From the NCBI GenBank assembly GCA_004193595.1, contig RPGQ01000075.1, positions 117,260 through 181,259 on the forward strand: 64,000 nucleotides of DNA, given 5' to 3'. Source of the stretch: Desulfobacteraceae bacterium Eth-SRB2 (GTDB taxonomy: Bacteria; Desulfobacterota; Desulfobacteria; Desulfobacterales; UBA11574). The notes under the pieces were generated by a model. That model worked only from the letters and a program-made list of their open reading frames with translations, was not told the origin of the DNA and did no database searches. Positions within the stretch are counted from its first letter, which is position 1; each line of letters starts with the position of its first letter. The position numbers and the translations under genes were made by a program. Of this stretch, positions 18,812-30,404 are shown in pieces.

Positions 18812-19873
18812 ATGGCATTCACCTGGTTTAAAAAGAACAAAGATGCAAAGCATAAGGAACCGGTTCCCGGCCGGGAAAATGTTCCTGCCCAAAAAGCATC
18901 TCAACCCGAACCCAAAACTCAAAACCATGCGCTTTTGCCTTCCTCAACGGAAGAAAATCAGGAAAAATCGACCGGTTTTTTAAACCGCCTGAAAAAGGGC
19001 CTCTCAAAAACCCACAAAGTCCTTTCAACAGATATTAACGAGCTGTTTGCAGACAACCGGAAAATTAACGATGAACTGCTGGAGGAACTTGAAGAACTTC
19101 TCATCACTTCGGACATTGGTGTCCGGACTACCATGGATCTTATACAAAATATTTCAAAAAGATCTTCAGAAATATCCGGCGCCGATCAGCTCAAAAAGGC
19201 GCTTAAAGAAAAAATACTTGCCGTACTGAATTCGGGGAAACCTGCCCCACCAAAAATCACGATCAGACCTCACGTTATAATGGTCATCGGCGTAAACGGC
19301 GTGGGCAAAACAACGACCATCGGGAAGCTGGCGGCAAAATTTGCGGCTTCGGGGCAAAGGGTTATCATCGCCGCCGCCGACACGTTTCGGGCGGCGGCAA
19401 TCGAACAGCTCGGGATATGGGCTCAAAGAGCAGGTGTAGAAATTGTAAAACATCAGGAAATGTCAGATCCTGCCGCTGTTGCATATGACGGAATTGAAGC
19501 GGCCATGGCAAGAGGTGCGGATGTTGTACTTGTAGATACTGCCGGGAGGATTCACACAAAAAAGAACTTGATGGAAGAACTTAAAAAAATAAAGCGCGCC
19601 ATCTCAAAGAAACTTCCTCAAGCCCCTCATGAAATTCTTCTTGTTCTCGATGCCACAACCGGCCAAAACGCCATTTCACAGGCCGAGCTGTTTAATGATG
19701 CCCTTGACGTCACGGGAATCGCCCTTACAAAACTTGATGGAACCGCCAAGGGAGGAATCGTTGTCAGCATATGCAGTATGCTTGAAATTCCGTTAAAATA
19801 TGTCGGCATCGGTGAAAAAATTGAGGATTTGCAGGAATTTGATTCCGTCCGGTTTGTTAACGCACTATTTTAG
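18812..19873 (+). CDS. ftsY: Signal recognition particle receptor FtsY
   Basis: The SRP-receptor GTPase that docks ribosome-Ffh complexes at the membrane for co-translational insertion. From ATG 18812 it has 353 aa: an acidic/basic linker (1-60), the N domain helix bundle (60-145), and the G domain with GVNGVGKTT (160-168), DTFRAAA, DTAGR, TKLDGTAKGG and a C-terminal GIGEKIEDLQEF. A TTG six bases earlier is an alternative start. No Shine-Dalgarno sequence is visible because repeat B3 ends just before the gene. It is probably transcribed with smc, with B3 inside the transcript. Confidence 0.96.
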   Translation: MAFTWFKKNKDAKHKEPVPGRENVPAQKASQPEPKTQNHALLPSSTEENQEKSTGFLNRLKKGLSKTHKVLSTDINELFADNRKINDELLEELEELLITSDIGVRTTMDLIQNISKRSSEISGADQLKKALKEKILAVLNSGKPAPPKITIRPHVIMVIGVNGVGKTTTIGKLAAKFAASGQRVIIAAADTFRAAAIEQLGIWAQRAGVEIVKHQEMSDPAAVAYDGIEAAMARGADVVLVDTAGRIHTKKNLMEELKKIKRAISKKLPQAPHEILLVLDATTGQNAISQAELFNDALDVTGIALTKLDGTAKGGIVVSICSMLEIPLKYVGIGEKIEDLQEFDSVRFVNALF

Positions 19874-19917
19874 GAAAACGGTTGTACCGTATTTTAGGCG
19901 CTTAGTAATTATTTTTG

Positions 19918-20060
19918 TGTTTTTTGTGGCAAAACTTTTTTCTTCTCGCCACCAAGGCACCAAGACACTAAGAACGAATAACAAAATAAAATCCTTCGTG
20001 TCTTTGTGCCTTGGTGGCAAATATCTCTTGGTTCCGGATGTTTCGGGTTGGATTTATCCG
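19918..20060. repeat. Family D inverted repeat, copy D1
   Basis: CGCCACCAAGGCACCAAGACAC pairs with GTGTCTTTGTGCCTTGGTGGC across a centre of about 35 bases; TGTGGCAAAACTTTTT precedes the left arm. It is followed by CCGGATGTTTCGGGTTGGAT, whose relative also follows copy D3 (63305). Confidence 0.85.
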
Positions 20061-20529
20061 CTTAAATATGAGATCTTGAGCAAATTACTCTCTCCAAATG
20101 CAGTAATAAAGCCCGATAAGGGCATTAAATATAAAAAAAGTGTTGTTATATGCTGTTTTATGTTGACATGATAAATTTGCTCATGTATGGATTTTTTAAT
20201 ATTACGTAACTTCTCAATAAGTTCTGGTGTATTAAATGATCATATTGACCCGCCAACTGATAATAAAATGTAACCTTTCTGGAACTCGCATTTAAGTGAG
20301 CCTAAAGAAAAAACAGTAGTCGATCCTTTAATATTAATTGTTTAAACACACCATCATATGTTTAAAAGATTAATGATCTTATTTGCTGTTTTTTCTTAAG
20401 GCTCACTAATCTGCTCAAACAGCCAGACCGGTTACATTTTATCACCAGTAGGCTCCATAATTTATTGAGATGTTACAATATTACCGTTTAACTGACTATT
20501 AATTAACAAAAAAAAGGGGGGATAAAATC
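20061..20529. other. Intergenic region between ftsY and the HU gene
   Basis: No coding frame supported. It holds the large nested palindrome at 20259-20446 and about 80 bases of leader for the HU gene with AAAAGGGGGG upstream of its ATG. Confidence 0.6.
20259..20446. repeat. Single-copy nested palindrome, about 188 bp
   Basis: Three nested arm pairs share a common centre: outer GATAATAAAATGTAACC / GGTTACATTTTATCACC; middle GTGAGCCTAAAGAAAAAACAG / CTGTTTTTTCTTAAGGCTCAC; inner TTAATTGTTTAAAC / GTTTAAAAGATTAA. No second copy was seen in the window. Confidence 0.8.
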
Positions 20530-20802
20530 ATGACAAAAGTAGAATTAGTAGAAATGATGGCAAAGGATGCAAATATTTCCAAAGTTGCCGCCTTGGCCGC
20601 ACTCGACTCTTTCATGACAAATGTAACAAAGGCGTTGAAGAAAAAGGACGGCAAAGTAACGTTAGTCGGATTTGGCACTTTTGTAAAAACCCGTCGAAAA
20701 GCTCGAAAAGGACGGAATCCTCAAACCGGTGATCCCATTAAAATAAAAGCTTGTAATGTCGTAAAGTTTAGACCCGGCAAGAAACTCAAAGATGCTATAT
20801 AA
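20530..20802 (+). CDS. hup: HU family DNA-binding protein
   Basis: A 90-aa histone-like protein that bends and compacts DNA as a dimer. It starts MTKVELVEMMAKDANISK, has the GFGTFVKTRRKARKGRNPQTG signature that forms the DNA-binding beta arms (about 46-66, proline in RNPQTG), and ends KFRPGKKLKDAI. Full length for HU/IHF; I cannot separate HU from IHF subtypes with certainty but the homodimer HU type fits. It is a single-gene unit ending at a hairpin shared with the convergent acylphosphatase gene. Confidence 0.95.
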   Translation: MTKVELVEMMAKDANISKVAALAALDSFMTNVTKALKKKDGKVTLVGFGTFVKTRRKARKGRNPQTGDPIKIKACNVVKFRPGKKLKDAI

Positions 20803-20808
20803 ATAATC

Positions 20809-20862
20809 CATTGAAGCGGTTTATTTATATGCACCCGAATAGATAAGCCGCTTCAATATGTA
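20809..20862. terminator. Bidirectional hairpin between hup and acyP
   Basis: ATTGAAGCGG and CCGCTTCAAT form a perfect 10-bp stem around a 28-base centre, lying between the two convergent stop codons and overlapping the acyP end. No long T run is present, so termination strength is uncertain. Confidence 0.55.
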
Positions 20863-21140
20863 ACCTCAAATCCATTAAACTCACCTTTATTTTCTTCCCA
20901 TGTTACATCCACATTAAGGACTTTTGCATAGGGAGGTCCCTGTTTGCACCACGCGAGGATTGAATCAACATTTTCTTTGGAACCTTCAAACACGGCTGCA
21001 ACGGTTCCATCCCGTTGATTTTTCACCCATCCGAAAACACCGTATCTGGCTGCGGCGTTCTTTGTCTCCAACCTGAAAAAGACGCCTTGAACTCTGCCAC
21101 TGATCACGGCACGAGCTCTTACTTTGTTTTCCATGCACAC
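20853..21140 (-). CDS. acyP: Acylphosphatase
   Basis: A 95-aa cytoplasmic enzyme that hydrolyses carboxyl-phosphate bonds such as those of acyl phosphates and 1,3-bisphosphoglycerate. The phosphate cradle SGRVQGVFFR (catalytic Arg) and the catalytic Asn in GWVKN are visible, as is RDGTVAAVFEG. Here Phe replaces the more frequent Gly/Tyr in the VQGVxFR loop, which is within family variation. Length is standard. The upstream space up to ligA is a family H/G repeat cluster. Confidence 0.93.
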   Translation of the reverse strand: MCMENKVRARAVISGRVQGVFFRLETKNAAARYGVFGWVKNQRDGTVAAVFEGSKENVDSILAWCKQGPPYAKVLNVDVTWEENKGEFNGFEVTY

Positions 21141-21146
21141 CCCCCT

Positions 21147-23390
<2,244 letters not shown>

Positions 23391-23403
23391 TTATTTGCTC
23401 TAA

Positions 23404-23655
23404 TCATACGGGTTTTGCCAAGCTTGAAAGTTCATCTTTGACTTCATCAATAATCTCGTAAAACCACATCAAATCCTCTATGCTGAGACGACCCGCCCTT
23501 CGCTGGGACTCTCCTCCGTCTTTTTTCGTAAATACCCGGGGGCCGATCTGGAGTTTGGGCTCACCTTCGCCATATTTATTGATCGAAACAACAAGTCCGG
23601 TTTCTTCACATTGCCATTTGTTTAAAATTTTATCTTTTTCAGGGTCGAATGCCAT
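23404..23655 (-). CDS. Conserved hypothetical protein (83 aa)
   Basis: A small soluble, charged protein beginning MAFDPEKDKILNKW and containing SINKYGEGEPKLQIGPRVF and a C-terminal amphipathic helix (SIEDLMWFYEIIDEVKDEL). I recognise no domain. CGGAGGAAAAAATG gives a clear start. Its stop is 17 bp before the ligA start, so the two are likely co-transcribed and it could belong with DNA metabolism, but that rests only on position. Confidence 0.75.
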   Translation of the reverse strand: MAFDPEKDKILNKWQCEETGLVVSINKYGEGEPKLQIGPRVFTKKDGGESQRRAGRLSIEDLMWFYEIIDEVKDELSSLAKPV

Positions 23656-23676
23656 TTTTTCCTCCGTATTATTAAT

Positions 23677-23880
23677 TTCGCTTCACTCACAATTGGAATA
23701 ATGGAATGATGGAGTAATGGAATGATGGGTTTGAAGGAGTTTTTTACAATTAAAATGGTTTATTTCCGCCCTTACTCCCAATATTCTCTCCGAGCCGTAG
23801 GCATTACGAGCCGGAGGCCAACATTCCAACATTCCACTCTTCCATTCTGATGGCATAAATAGGTTGCCATTCATAAACAT
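23677..23880. repeat. Family A element, copy A2 (reverse orientation)
   Basis: It opens with TTCGCTTCACTCACAATTGG and iterated GGAATAATGGAATGATGG, and closes with ACATTCCAACATTCCACTC. The GCGAAGCGAA end faces the start of the minus-strand 83-aa gene. The centre differs from the other copies (ATTAAAATGGTTTATTTCCG, shared with A3). Confidence 0.82.
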
Positions 23881-23914
23881 GTATTTTCAAAAACTCTTAG
23901 AATTCCCGAGACGT

Positions 23915-26562
23915 TTAGTTACCCAAACTTACCATCCGGGCAAGTGATTTTGCAAGATTGTCAAGCGTACCTTCATCAGGAAAAGAGAGCTTCATTGTCA
24001 ATTTGCCGTCTTCCCCCTTTTCAAGGCCTTCAGAAAGCCTTGCTTTAAATGTTTCGGCCAGCTGAACGGTCTGATCCGACGCATCTGTTCCGGCAAACAT
24101 TTCATCGATAAAGGCAAAGGCGGCACCGATCAATTGTCCTCCCGCATTTGCAACCCGTTCTTTTCTTGCAAGAATTTCCGTCTCTTTTTCAACCTGCTTT
24201 CTTAAACTTTCATCCGGCGGTGCATCCGGTTTTGTACCAAGGAGAACTTCCAAACGCCGTTTTAGCTCCTCCATCCCGCTGGAAAGATCAACATCAGCAA
24301 TCTGGGCATCCGGATCAAGCACTGCCAGAGCCATTCGTGTTTGGCAGCAAGCGTTCCCAAAAGGCTTTCTTCAAGTGTATCTTCCGTAACCATTATAAAA
24401 ACCTGAACCGGTCTTTTCTGCCCCATGCGATGGACACGACTAATCCTTTGTTCCAAAACAGCCGGATTCCATGGCAGATCCACATTGATAACAGTATTTG
24501 CTGCCTGCAAATTCAGCCCTGTGGAACCGGCATTTGTGGTAACAAATAGTTTGCAGTTCGGGTCTTTCTGAAACTGGTGCATCAATCCCTGACGTTTTTT
24601 CTGAGGAACAGAGCCATCCAGTCTTACATATTTTAATTGACGCATTTCCAGCAACGGTTCGATTAAATTCAACATGGTTGTCCATTCGGAAAACAGGATG
24701 ATTTTTCGATCTTCTTCAGCAATCAACTGGCCCAGCAGGTCATCCAGTTCCCCAAGCTTGGTTGAAAATCCCGGCGGCTGCTTATCGACTAAAAAAGTAC
24801 TGTTTGCAGACATTCTACACATCAACAATGCTTTCTGAAGACGAAGAATATCCATTTCCGTAAGGTATTTTTTGTTGATAATTGTCCGGACGATTCTTTT
24901 ATGCCCGTTGTGAATCTCAAATTGTTCATCAGTGGGGGGTATTCTCATGATTTCCGTGGTTCGAGGAGGCAATTCCTTTAAAACCATTTTTCTGGTTCGC
25001 CGAAGCAAGACAGGTTTAAGTTTTTTGCGAAGCACATCCAGATTTTTATAACCGAGCAGTTTGCCTCTTTCATCAATAACCCGGTATGTGTTGAAAAAGC
25101 GAAAAGCAGGCCCCAGACGACGATCATCAATAAACTCCACTACTGAATAAAGATCGTCCAGACGATTTTCAAGAGGCGTACCGGAAAGAACCAGCGCAAA
25201 AGGAGATTTAAGCGCTTTTACCATGCGGCTGGTTTTGGCTTCCCAGTTTTTTATCCGTTGCCCCTCATCCAGGATAATGAGATCCCACTTTACCTTTTCA
25301 ATGGACAATACATCCCGAAGAACCTGCTCATAATTGCAAATCGTAAAAAAACAGGAACTATCATACTGATCCGCTCTTTCTTTAGCGCTTCCAATCACAA
25401 GTTGACAGCTGCGATTGCTAAACCGTTTAATCTCCAATCGCCATTGGGATTTAAGAGATGCCGGACAAATGACAAGGACTTTGGAAATATCAGCATCCTG
25501 AGATAATAACTTGGCAACTCCAATTCCCTGAACTGTTTTGCCCAGTCCCATATCATCTGCAATAACTGCCCTCCCGGCACCCACGGCAAATGCAATACCG
25601 TCAAGCTGGTACGGCAACAATTCGGTTTTTAAAAGTGTTTTTCGAAGGGGATGATTTTTCGGGTCTTTGCGTATTTCCTTAACCTTGTTTTTTACCCGTT
25701 CACGATACAAAACCTCGTTGATGTATTCCTCGGCATCAGGATAAATGGTAACCGGAAAACCAAGGTTTTCGATTTTACCGATTCGATCAATAAGATCCCT
25801 GACATCTTCAATACTCTTTTCCCGAAACGGCTTAAGAAGTTTTTTTATTTGAGAGTCAAGTCCTTCAGGAATCAGCAAACGCAACTCCAGTGTTTCTCCA
25901 TAGTTAAGATAAACACAGATATCTTTAATCCGGCAAGGCGTCTTTTTTACCGATTTATTGAATCGTTTGCCGACCTTATCAAGAGCGTATAAAATATGCT
26001 TGCAGGTTCCCAGAGTATTTTTCCGATAATCAGGACAAGAGCAGAACGATTCACCTCTTTCCCAGCCTCTTAGAGCAACTCTATAGCATTTTCCGGAAGA
26101 ATTATTGGTTACAATATAGTCTGTCCATAATACATCCTTATCCATGGATTTGAGTCGCATCTTTTCCTTTTGGGCTCTTTCAGCTCTCTCCTCAAATGCC
26201 CGTTGAACGAGTTCTTTTTCACTAAGGCTTTCCATAGGAACTCTTTCGGGCGGCGGTGCCGAAAGGCCCAACGAAAGTTTTTCTTCAAGAATCAAAGAAA
26301 AAGCTGCTCCCATATGCTCGCAAAAATTGTTGCATTGGCTGCATTGAATGTTCAAACGCTGATGCTTTGCAGGATCTAAGCGAATCGTAACCCTGGCCTC
26401 ACCCAAATTGAGCTGGAAAAGATCTCTTTGCAAAACCACCTGTTCGTAAATATCAATGTCGTATTTTCCGCCTGATCTGATGAGGCGATCTCCCTGAGGC
26501 CCAAGCAGTTTACAGGCCTGCCGAAACGTAAGATGTGATAGTTTATCCTTAAGACTGATCAT
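23915..26562 (-). CDS. SWIM-domain SNF2 family helicase, interrupted by a frameshift
   Basis: A Swi2/Snf2-type DNA translocase. The N-terminus has a CSQCNNFCEHMG zinc-like site and a SWIM finger (CSCPDYRKNTLGTCKH). The ATPase core has DDMGLGKT, LDEGQRIKN, LSGTPLENR, the later helicase block LFSEWTTM, and TNAGSTGLNLQAA with QRISRVHRMGQ. After AKHE (near 24335) the frame is wrong: a one-base shift resumes ALAVLDPDA, SGMEELKRRLEVLLG and a further 100 residues to 23915. Expected sequence there is KH(D/E)LALA, so one base appears lost. The ATG at 26562 (AAGGA eight bases upstream) is preferred over 26592. Intact length would be about 880 aa. Role is probably DNA repair or remodelling. Confidence 0.88.
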
Positions 26563-27029
26563 GTTTTTTGTTCCTTGATTCAAAGAAGTCATAGAATTAA
26601 GCTTTAAAAAGTGTAACTGGAAGTTGTTCCGCGCTTTTCTTTATTTCAACTTCCCAACTGCGAAGCGGATTGGAGTATGTCAGTTTTATAATTATACTCA
26701 CCAGCTATGTCAAACTCATTTTGGCCCCTGCCTTTGAGTTTTGCCTCAAGGGTGGGATTGATCCATTTTACATTTTATTATTCAGGCGCAACATTTGCAC
26801 AGAAAAATGTGTATGCATGCACTGTTTTTTGTGCATTCAAGCTTCATACCCCCTTTCCTGTGATGTAATTCTATAATAAAAATTCTTTTTCTTAAAAAAA
26901 ATGACGTTCCCAATTGCCCGTGGAATAAGGGTATTTGAACATATTGCGCTTAAAAAACCCCCTTAATATTCAAACGGGTTTAACGCAAATACGGATTTGG
27001 CACGAAAATTGACATAAGAAATTAAAAAC

Positions 27030-27084
27030 CCTGATCCAGAGGACCAGGCTTTGGTTTGCCCCTGAAAGGGGCTGTTTTACTTAA
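27030..27084. repeat. Short element shared with 58336-58390, with a GCCCCT-GAA-AGGGGC hairpin
   Basis: AGGACCAGGCTTTGGTTTG then a 6-bp GC stem and TGTTTTACTT. The relative after tgt reads AGGACCGGGCTTTGGTTATC then AGAGGGGGTTTAGTTTG. It resembles an intrinsic terminator, but here it follows no plus-strand gene. Confidence 0.5.
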
Positions 27085-27089
27085 AGCCG

Positions 27090-27216
27090 AACAAGTTAAA
27101 AGTGTCTAAAGTGATCTAAAGTGCCTAAAGTTATGGTGTCGCTTCGCTCCGCTGTTTTTATATAATTGACAGAATTCCTTAACTTTAGCTCACTTTAAAC
27201 TTTAGTTCACTTCAAA
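27090..27216. repeat. Family C inverted repeat, copy C2
   Basis: AAGTGATCTAAAGTGCCTAAAG arm, GTCGCTTCGCTCCG centre, ATTGACAGAATTCCTTAAC and complementary ACTTTAGCTCACTTTAAAC arm, in the same order as C1. Confidence 0.83.
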
Positions 27217-27295
27217 CTCTTGCAGCGATTCTTCAGCCAGAGCCAGAGAACTCTGACATGGCTCAGGGGACTAGATTTTTCAGGACTAAATAACA

Positions 27296-27372
27296 TTATA
27301 ATCTTCATGCCTTGGTGTCTTAGTGGCAATGAAAAAACTTTTGCCACAAAATGCACAAAAATTACTTCTGAG
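27296..27372. repeat. Family D repeat, partial copy D2
   Basis: CATGCCTTGGTGTCTTAGTGGC followed by AACTTTTGCCACAAAATGCAC: the right arm and outer edge of the D element, without the left CCACCAAGGCACC arm. It ends about 12 bases before the cyclase start codon and overlaps its leader. Confidence 0.6.
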
Positions 27373-27383
27373 GAAAATATCCA

Positions 27384-28376
27384 ATGAGCAAACTACTTTT
27401 TATCGATGATGAAGAAGGAATTCGTCGTGCCGTGGTCCGTGCACTCAAGAATGCGCCCTATAGAACCTATACTGTAGAAAACGGTGAAGCAGGTATATCC
27501 TTCGTCAAAGATAATATTCTCGATATTGGAACGGTCATCTCGGACTACAAAATGCCGGGATTGAACGGTCTTGAAACACTTGGCGTCATCGGGTCCATGA
27601 ATCCCGAAATTACGCGTATCATTCTTACCGGATACGCAACCATGGAAGCAGCCATTCAGGCCACAAATCAGGGAATCGACGGTTTCCTGACCAAACCCTT
27701 TGACAATATTGAACTCAGGGCCAAGCTCCACACCATTAATGTACGAAAGCGACTGAAACAATTTGTTTCAGAACCGGTTTATAAAAAGATTGAAAAATCA
27801 CCCGGATCTCTGAAACCCACATCCCATGAAGTATCGATCCTTTTTTCCGATATTCGAAATTTTACCCGGATGTCCCAGCAGGTTCCGCCGGATAAGGTTG
27901 CGGCCTTTTTGAACAACGACTATTTTACCCCCTTGGGTGAAATCGCATACCAATATGACGGAACCGTGGACAAGCATATCGGTGACAGCATTATGGTGGT
28001 TTTCGGCTCGCCGGTTGAATGCAGCGATAATGCGATCAAAGCGGTAAAAACCGGCATTAAAATGCAAAAAAGAGCAAAGGAGATCGACACTAAACTTTAT
28101 GAAAAAAATGGGCTGCGACTGAAAATCGGCATCGGCATTTCAACCGGAAAAGTCTTTTCCGGCATTTTGGGATCATTGAGAATCAAGGAGTTTACTTCCA
28201 TTGGAATGCCGGTCAATATCGCCGCACGGCTACAAGGCATGGCAAAAGGCGGTGAAATCCTAATCAGTGAGTCCACTTATCAGCAACTTCCCGACGACAT
28301 AGAAGTGGAAACCCTGCCTTCAGCAACGGTCAAAGGGGTTAATGAACCGATTGCTGTTTATCGGGTGAAAACATAG
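27384..28376 (+). CDS. Response regulator with class III adenylate/guanylate cyclase output
   Basis: A 330-aa cytoplasmic signalling protein. Residues 1-120 form a receiver domain with acidic pocket DDEEG (8-12), phospho-acceptor D54 in VISDYKMPG, and the switch Thr and Lys (ILTGYAT, FLTKPFDN). Residues 150-330 form a class III nucleotide cyclase with the metal aspartates in FSDIRNFT and GDSIMVVFG and the TSIGMPVNIAARL block. It should make cAMP (or cGMP) when phosphorylated by an unidentified histidine kinase; none is adjacent. GAGGAAAAT precedes the ATG. Its stop is two bases from the stop of the convergent lipoprotein gene. Product nucleotide is not determinable with confidence. Confidence 0.9.
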   Translation: MSKLLFIDDEEGIRRAVVRALKNAPYRTYTVENGEAGISFVKDNILDIGTVISDYKMPGLNGLETLGVIGSMNPEITRIILTGYATMEAAIQATNQGIDGFLTKPFDNIELRAKLHTINVRKRLKQFVSEPVYKKIEKSPGSLKPTSHEVSILFSDIRNFTRMSQQVPPDKVAAFLNNDYFTPLGEIAYQYDGTVDKHIGDSIMVVFGSPVECSDNAIKAVKTGIKMQKRAKEIDTKLYEKNGLRLKIGIGISTGKVFSGILGSLRIKEFTSIGMPVNIAARLQGMAKGGEILISESTYQQLPDDIEVETLPSATVKGVNEPIAVYRVKT

Positions 28377-28378
28377 GT

Positions 28379-29356
28379 TCAATCCTTGAGGCGAATGGAA
28401 CAGCCTGTTTCTATATTTTGGCCTGAAAAACGAACCCCTTCGGCACGATCAGGATAAACCTTGGTTATTTTTATCTCGCCGGTCTTAAGGCCGGGTATAA
28501 AGAACCGATGCTTTTCTACGCCTGTAAATACGCCGTTACAATTATAAACTTCAAATATATCACCCAGCGCTATCCCCACTTTTTCCCCGGAGGAAATAAC
28601 TACTTTTTCTGCAAAGGTTGACGTAATGAATCCTTTCCAGGGCTGTAAAACGATCGCATCACAGATCTGTTCTCCCATATCCTCAGCAATTAATTTCAAC
28701 GCATCATTTATGGTATGGGTGCTAATTTCACCGGTCCGGTCGGTTGAATCATAATATGATGCATCATCATATAATATATCCTCGTCCTCGATTCTGTGCG
28801 TATAACTCTTATCAAGCAGTTTTGCGCCGGTCTGGGTATCGTATACCTCAGTCATTACCTGAACCTGGGCATAGTTGTGAGTGTCTTTGAACCACAGGAT
28901 TCCTCGAACCTCTTTATGATTTGTGATATCTATTAACGCTCCGGTTACCACCGCATTCAAACCGAGATGTCTGCCGGTTTTGGCCAGATCAAAATTGTCG
29001 ATCAAGCCGGATGTCTTTGTGGGCAGGTTTGTAAGATAAGCCGGATAGCCGGAATCATAGGGCTCCAATACAAGGATGTCCTGGCATGACGTCTTAATGG
29101 TTTCCACAAGATCTTTATTGAAGCTTTCTTCTAATCCTTTGCCCACGAAAGGAGTTTTGTTTTTAAAAAACGCAATGCCCACCCTTTTTTTCAAATCTTC
29201 ATCCGGAGCCTTATAATCCCGGACAATCCTCTTTGTCTTTTTTTTCACGCTGGAATAAGTAGAACATCCGGTAATAAGAGGGATACAAAGGGGCAAAAAC
29301 AAAACCCATGCAAGCATAGAGACCTTTGAAAAAAGAGTTTTAATTTTTTTATTCAT
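28379..29356 (-). CDS. Putative lipoprotein of unknown function
   Basis: From ATG 29356 the 325-aa protein has a Lys-rich start (MNKKIKTLF), a hydrophobic stretch and the lipobox ITGC, predicting export and lipid anchoring. The mature part (RVGIAFFKNKTPF, GLNAVVTGALIDI, VQVMTEVYDTQTGAKLL) resembles the fold of proteins that compute with FlgT/CsgG-like or TolB N-domain modules, and the C-terminus (SSGEKVGIALGDIFEVYN ... GEIKIT) resembles the FlgT C-terminal region. That resemblance is an impression, not a firm assignment. The frame is open further upstream but inside queF. Its start overlaps the queF stop by 8 bp, with AAAGGA upstream, so the two are translationally coupled. Confidence 0.72.
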   Translation of the reverse strand: MNKKIKTLFSKVSMLAWVLFLPLCIPLITGCSTYSSVKKKTKRIVRDYKAPDEDLKKRVGIAFFKNKTPFVGKGLEESFNKDLVETIKTSCQDILVLEPYDSGYPAYLTNLPTKTSGLIDNFDLAKTGRHLGLNAVVTGALIDITNHKEVRGILWFKDTHNYAQVQVMTEVYDTQTGAKLLDKSYTHRIEDEDILYDDASYYDSTDRTGEISTHTINDALKLIAEDMGEQICDAIVLQPWKGFITSTFAEKVVISSGEKVGIALGDIFEVYNCNGVFTGVEKHRFFIPGLKTGEIKITKVYPDRAEGVRFSGQNIETGCSIRLKD

Positions 29357-29762
29357 TATTTTTTCCTTTAAATTCTGCGGTAACTGTGGTGGTAATTCCG
29401 CCTCTTGCGGTAAAATCTCCGGTAACGTCCATGGACTTGGGTTCCAGTACGGCAACCAGGTCATTTAAAATCCGGTTGACCAGACTCTCATAGAAAATCC
29501 CCACGTTTCTATATTGCAACAGGTAATATTTTAAAGATTTTAATTCAACAATTTTAGTATCCGGCCGGTATTTGATGGTGATACAGCCCATATCGGGAAG
29601 TCCGGAAATGGGACACAGAGAGGTATACTCCGGTTGTTTAATGACAATATCAATGTCCCTTCGGGACTTAAATTCATATTCTATGCACTCCAGTACGTGG
29701 GCTTTAACCGTATCCGGGCTTTCAATATTATGTTTTATATTCTTTGCATTGGCTGGTGACAT
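29349..29762 (-). CDS. queF: NADPH-dependent 7-cyano-7-deazaguanine reductase QueF
   Basis: Reduces preQ0 to preQ1 in queuosine synthesis. The short (type I) form has the nucleophilic cysteine in EYTSLCPISGLPDMG, the KSLKYYLLQYRNVGIFYE block with the NADPH-binding and general-acid residues, and TARGGITTTV. In most members the last motif reads FHE; here His is Tyr (FYE), a change worth noting. I chose ATG 29762 (GGAG ten bases upstream) over a GTG at 29783. queA and tgt of the same pathway lie far away, at 55.9-58.3 kb. Confidence 0.9.
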   Translation of the reverse strand: MSPANAKNIKHNIESPDTVKAHVLECIEYEFKSRRDIDIVIKQPEYTSLCPISGLPDMGCITIKYRPDTKIVELKSLKYYLLQYRNVGIFYESLVNRILNDLVAVLEPKSMDVTGDFTARGGITTTVTAEFKGKNNE

Positions 29763-29971
29763 TGTTTGTTTTCTCCGTTTCACAGAGTGTAAAACTTGAG
29801 AGGCAATTTCTGTATTTACATCTTGTAATAATTGATAATACGCTCCGTGTCAAATAGACTGTCAGATTTTTTTAATCCCCTGACCCTAAAGCGGCGGCAG
29901 AGAATCTTGACACCGACAATTTTATCTGCTAACAGATCAAAATAATTAATGAAATTAAAAAGGAGTGTTAT

Positions 29972-30157
29972 ATGGGCTCAATCGATGAGTTAATTCTCAG
30001 GGCAACCAAAGAAATTGTCGTTAAATTTATTGAAACCGGACGGGTAGGTCCCGCCGGTTTCCATGAAACGTTCAAAACCGTTTACACCACTGTCGAAGAA
30101 ATCGCCAAGGGTTCAAAACAAAAACCTGAAGAAGATACGGAAACAACCGAATCATAA
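29972..30157 (+). CDS. Small conserved hypothetical protein (61 aa)
   Basis: The 61-aa protein begins MGSIDELILRATKEIVVKF and continues with IETGRVGPAGFHETF and an acidic tail. The first helix followed by a short loop weakly resembles the N-terminal part of MucR-like regulators, but no zinc-finger or DNA-binding part follows, so I give no function. AAAGGAGTG lies before the ATG. It stands alone, downstream and divergent from queF. Confidence 0.65.
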   Translation: MGSIDELILRATKEIVVKFIETGRVGPAGFHETFKTVYTTVEEIAKGSKQKPEEDTETTES

Positions 30158-30217
30158 CACACGTTGCTTACGTCTCGGATATTTTACATTTGCTTGAAAT
30201 TAATGATCTTTTAATAG

Positions 30218-30380
30218 CTTTTAGTTTATGCCATCAGAATGGAAGAATGGAATGATGGAATATTGGGGGAAAGGGCTGAAATAAACCATTTTAATTGTAA
30301 AAAAACTCATTTCCTTCAACTTGGTTCAGGACAATTTCACCCATCATTCCAATTGTGAGCGAAGCGAACTAACTTGTGGG
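30218..30380. repeat. Family A element, copy A3
   Basis: TGCCATCAGAATGGAAGAATGG and iterated GGAATGATGGAATATTGG on the left; on the right CATCATTCCAATTGTGAGCG then AAGCGAACTAAC. The right arm is short. The centre shares AATAAACCATTTTAATTGT with A2 (as its complement). The GCGAAGCG end faces the gene at 30405. Confidence 0.8.
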
Positions 30381-30404
30381 TTTTGCATAATAAGAGGTGA
30401 TCCA

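Larger units (their letters stand above)
26593..27383. other. Intergenic region with several repeat elements
   Basis: About 790 bases. The first 430 show no gene. A hairpin-bearing element (27030-27084), family C copy C2 (27090-27216) and half of a family D element (27296-27372) fill the rest, up to the cyclase start. Confidence 0.65.
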
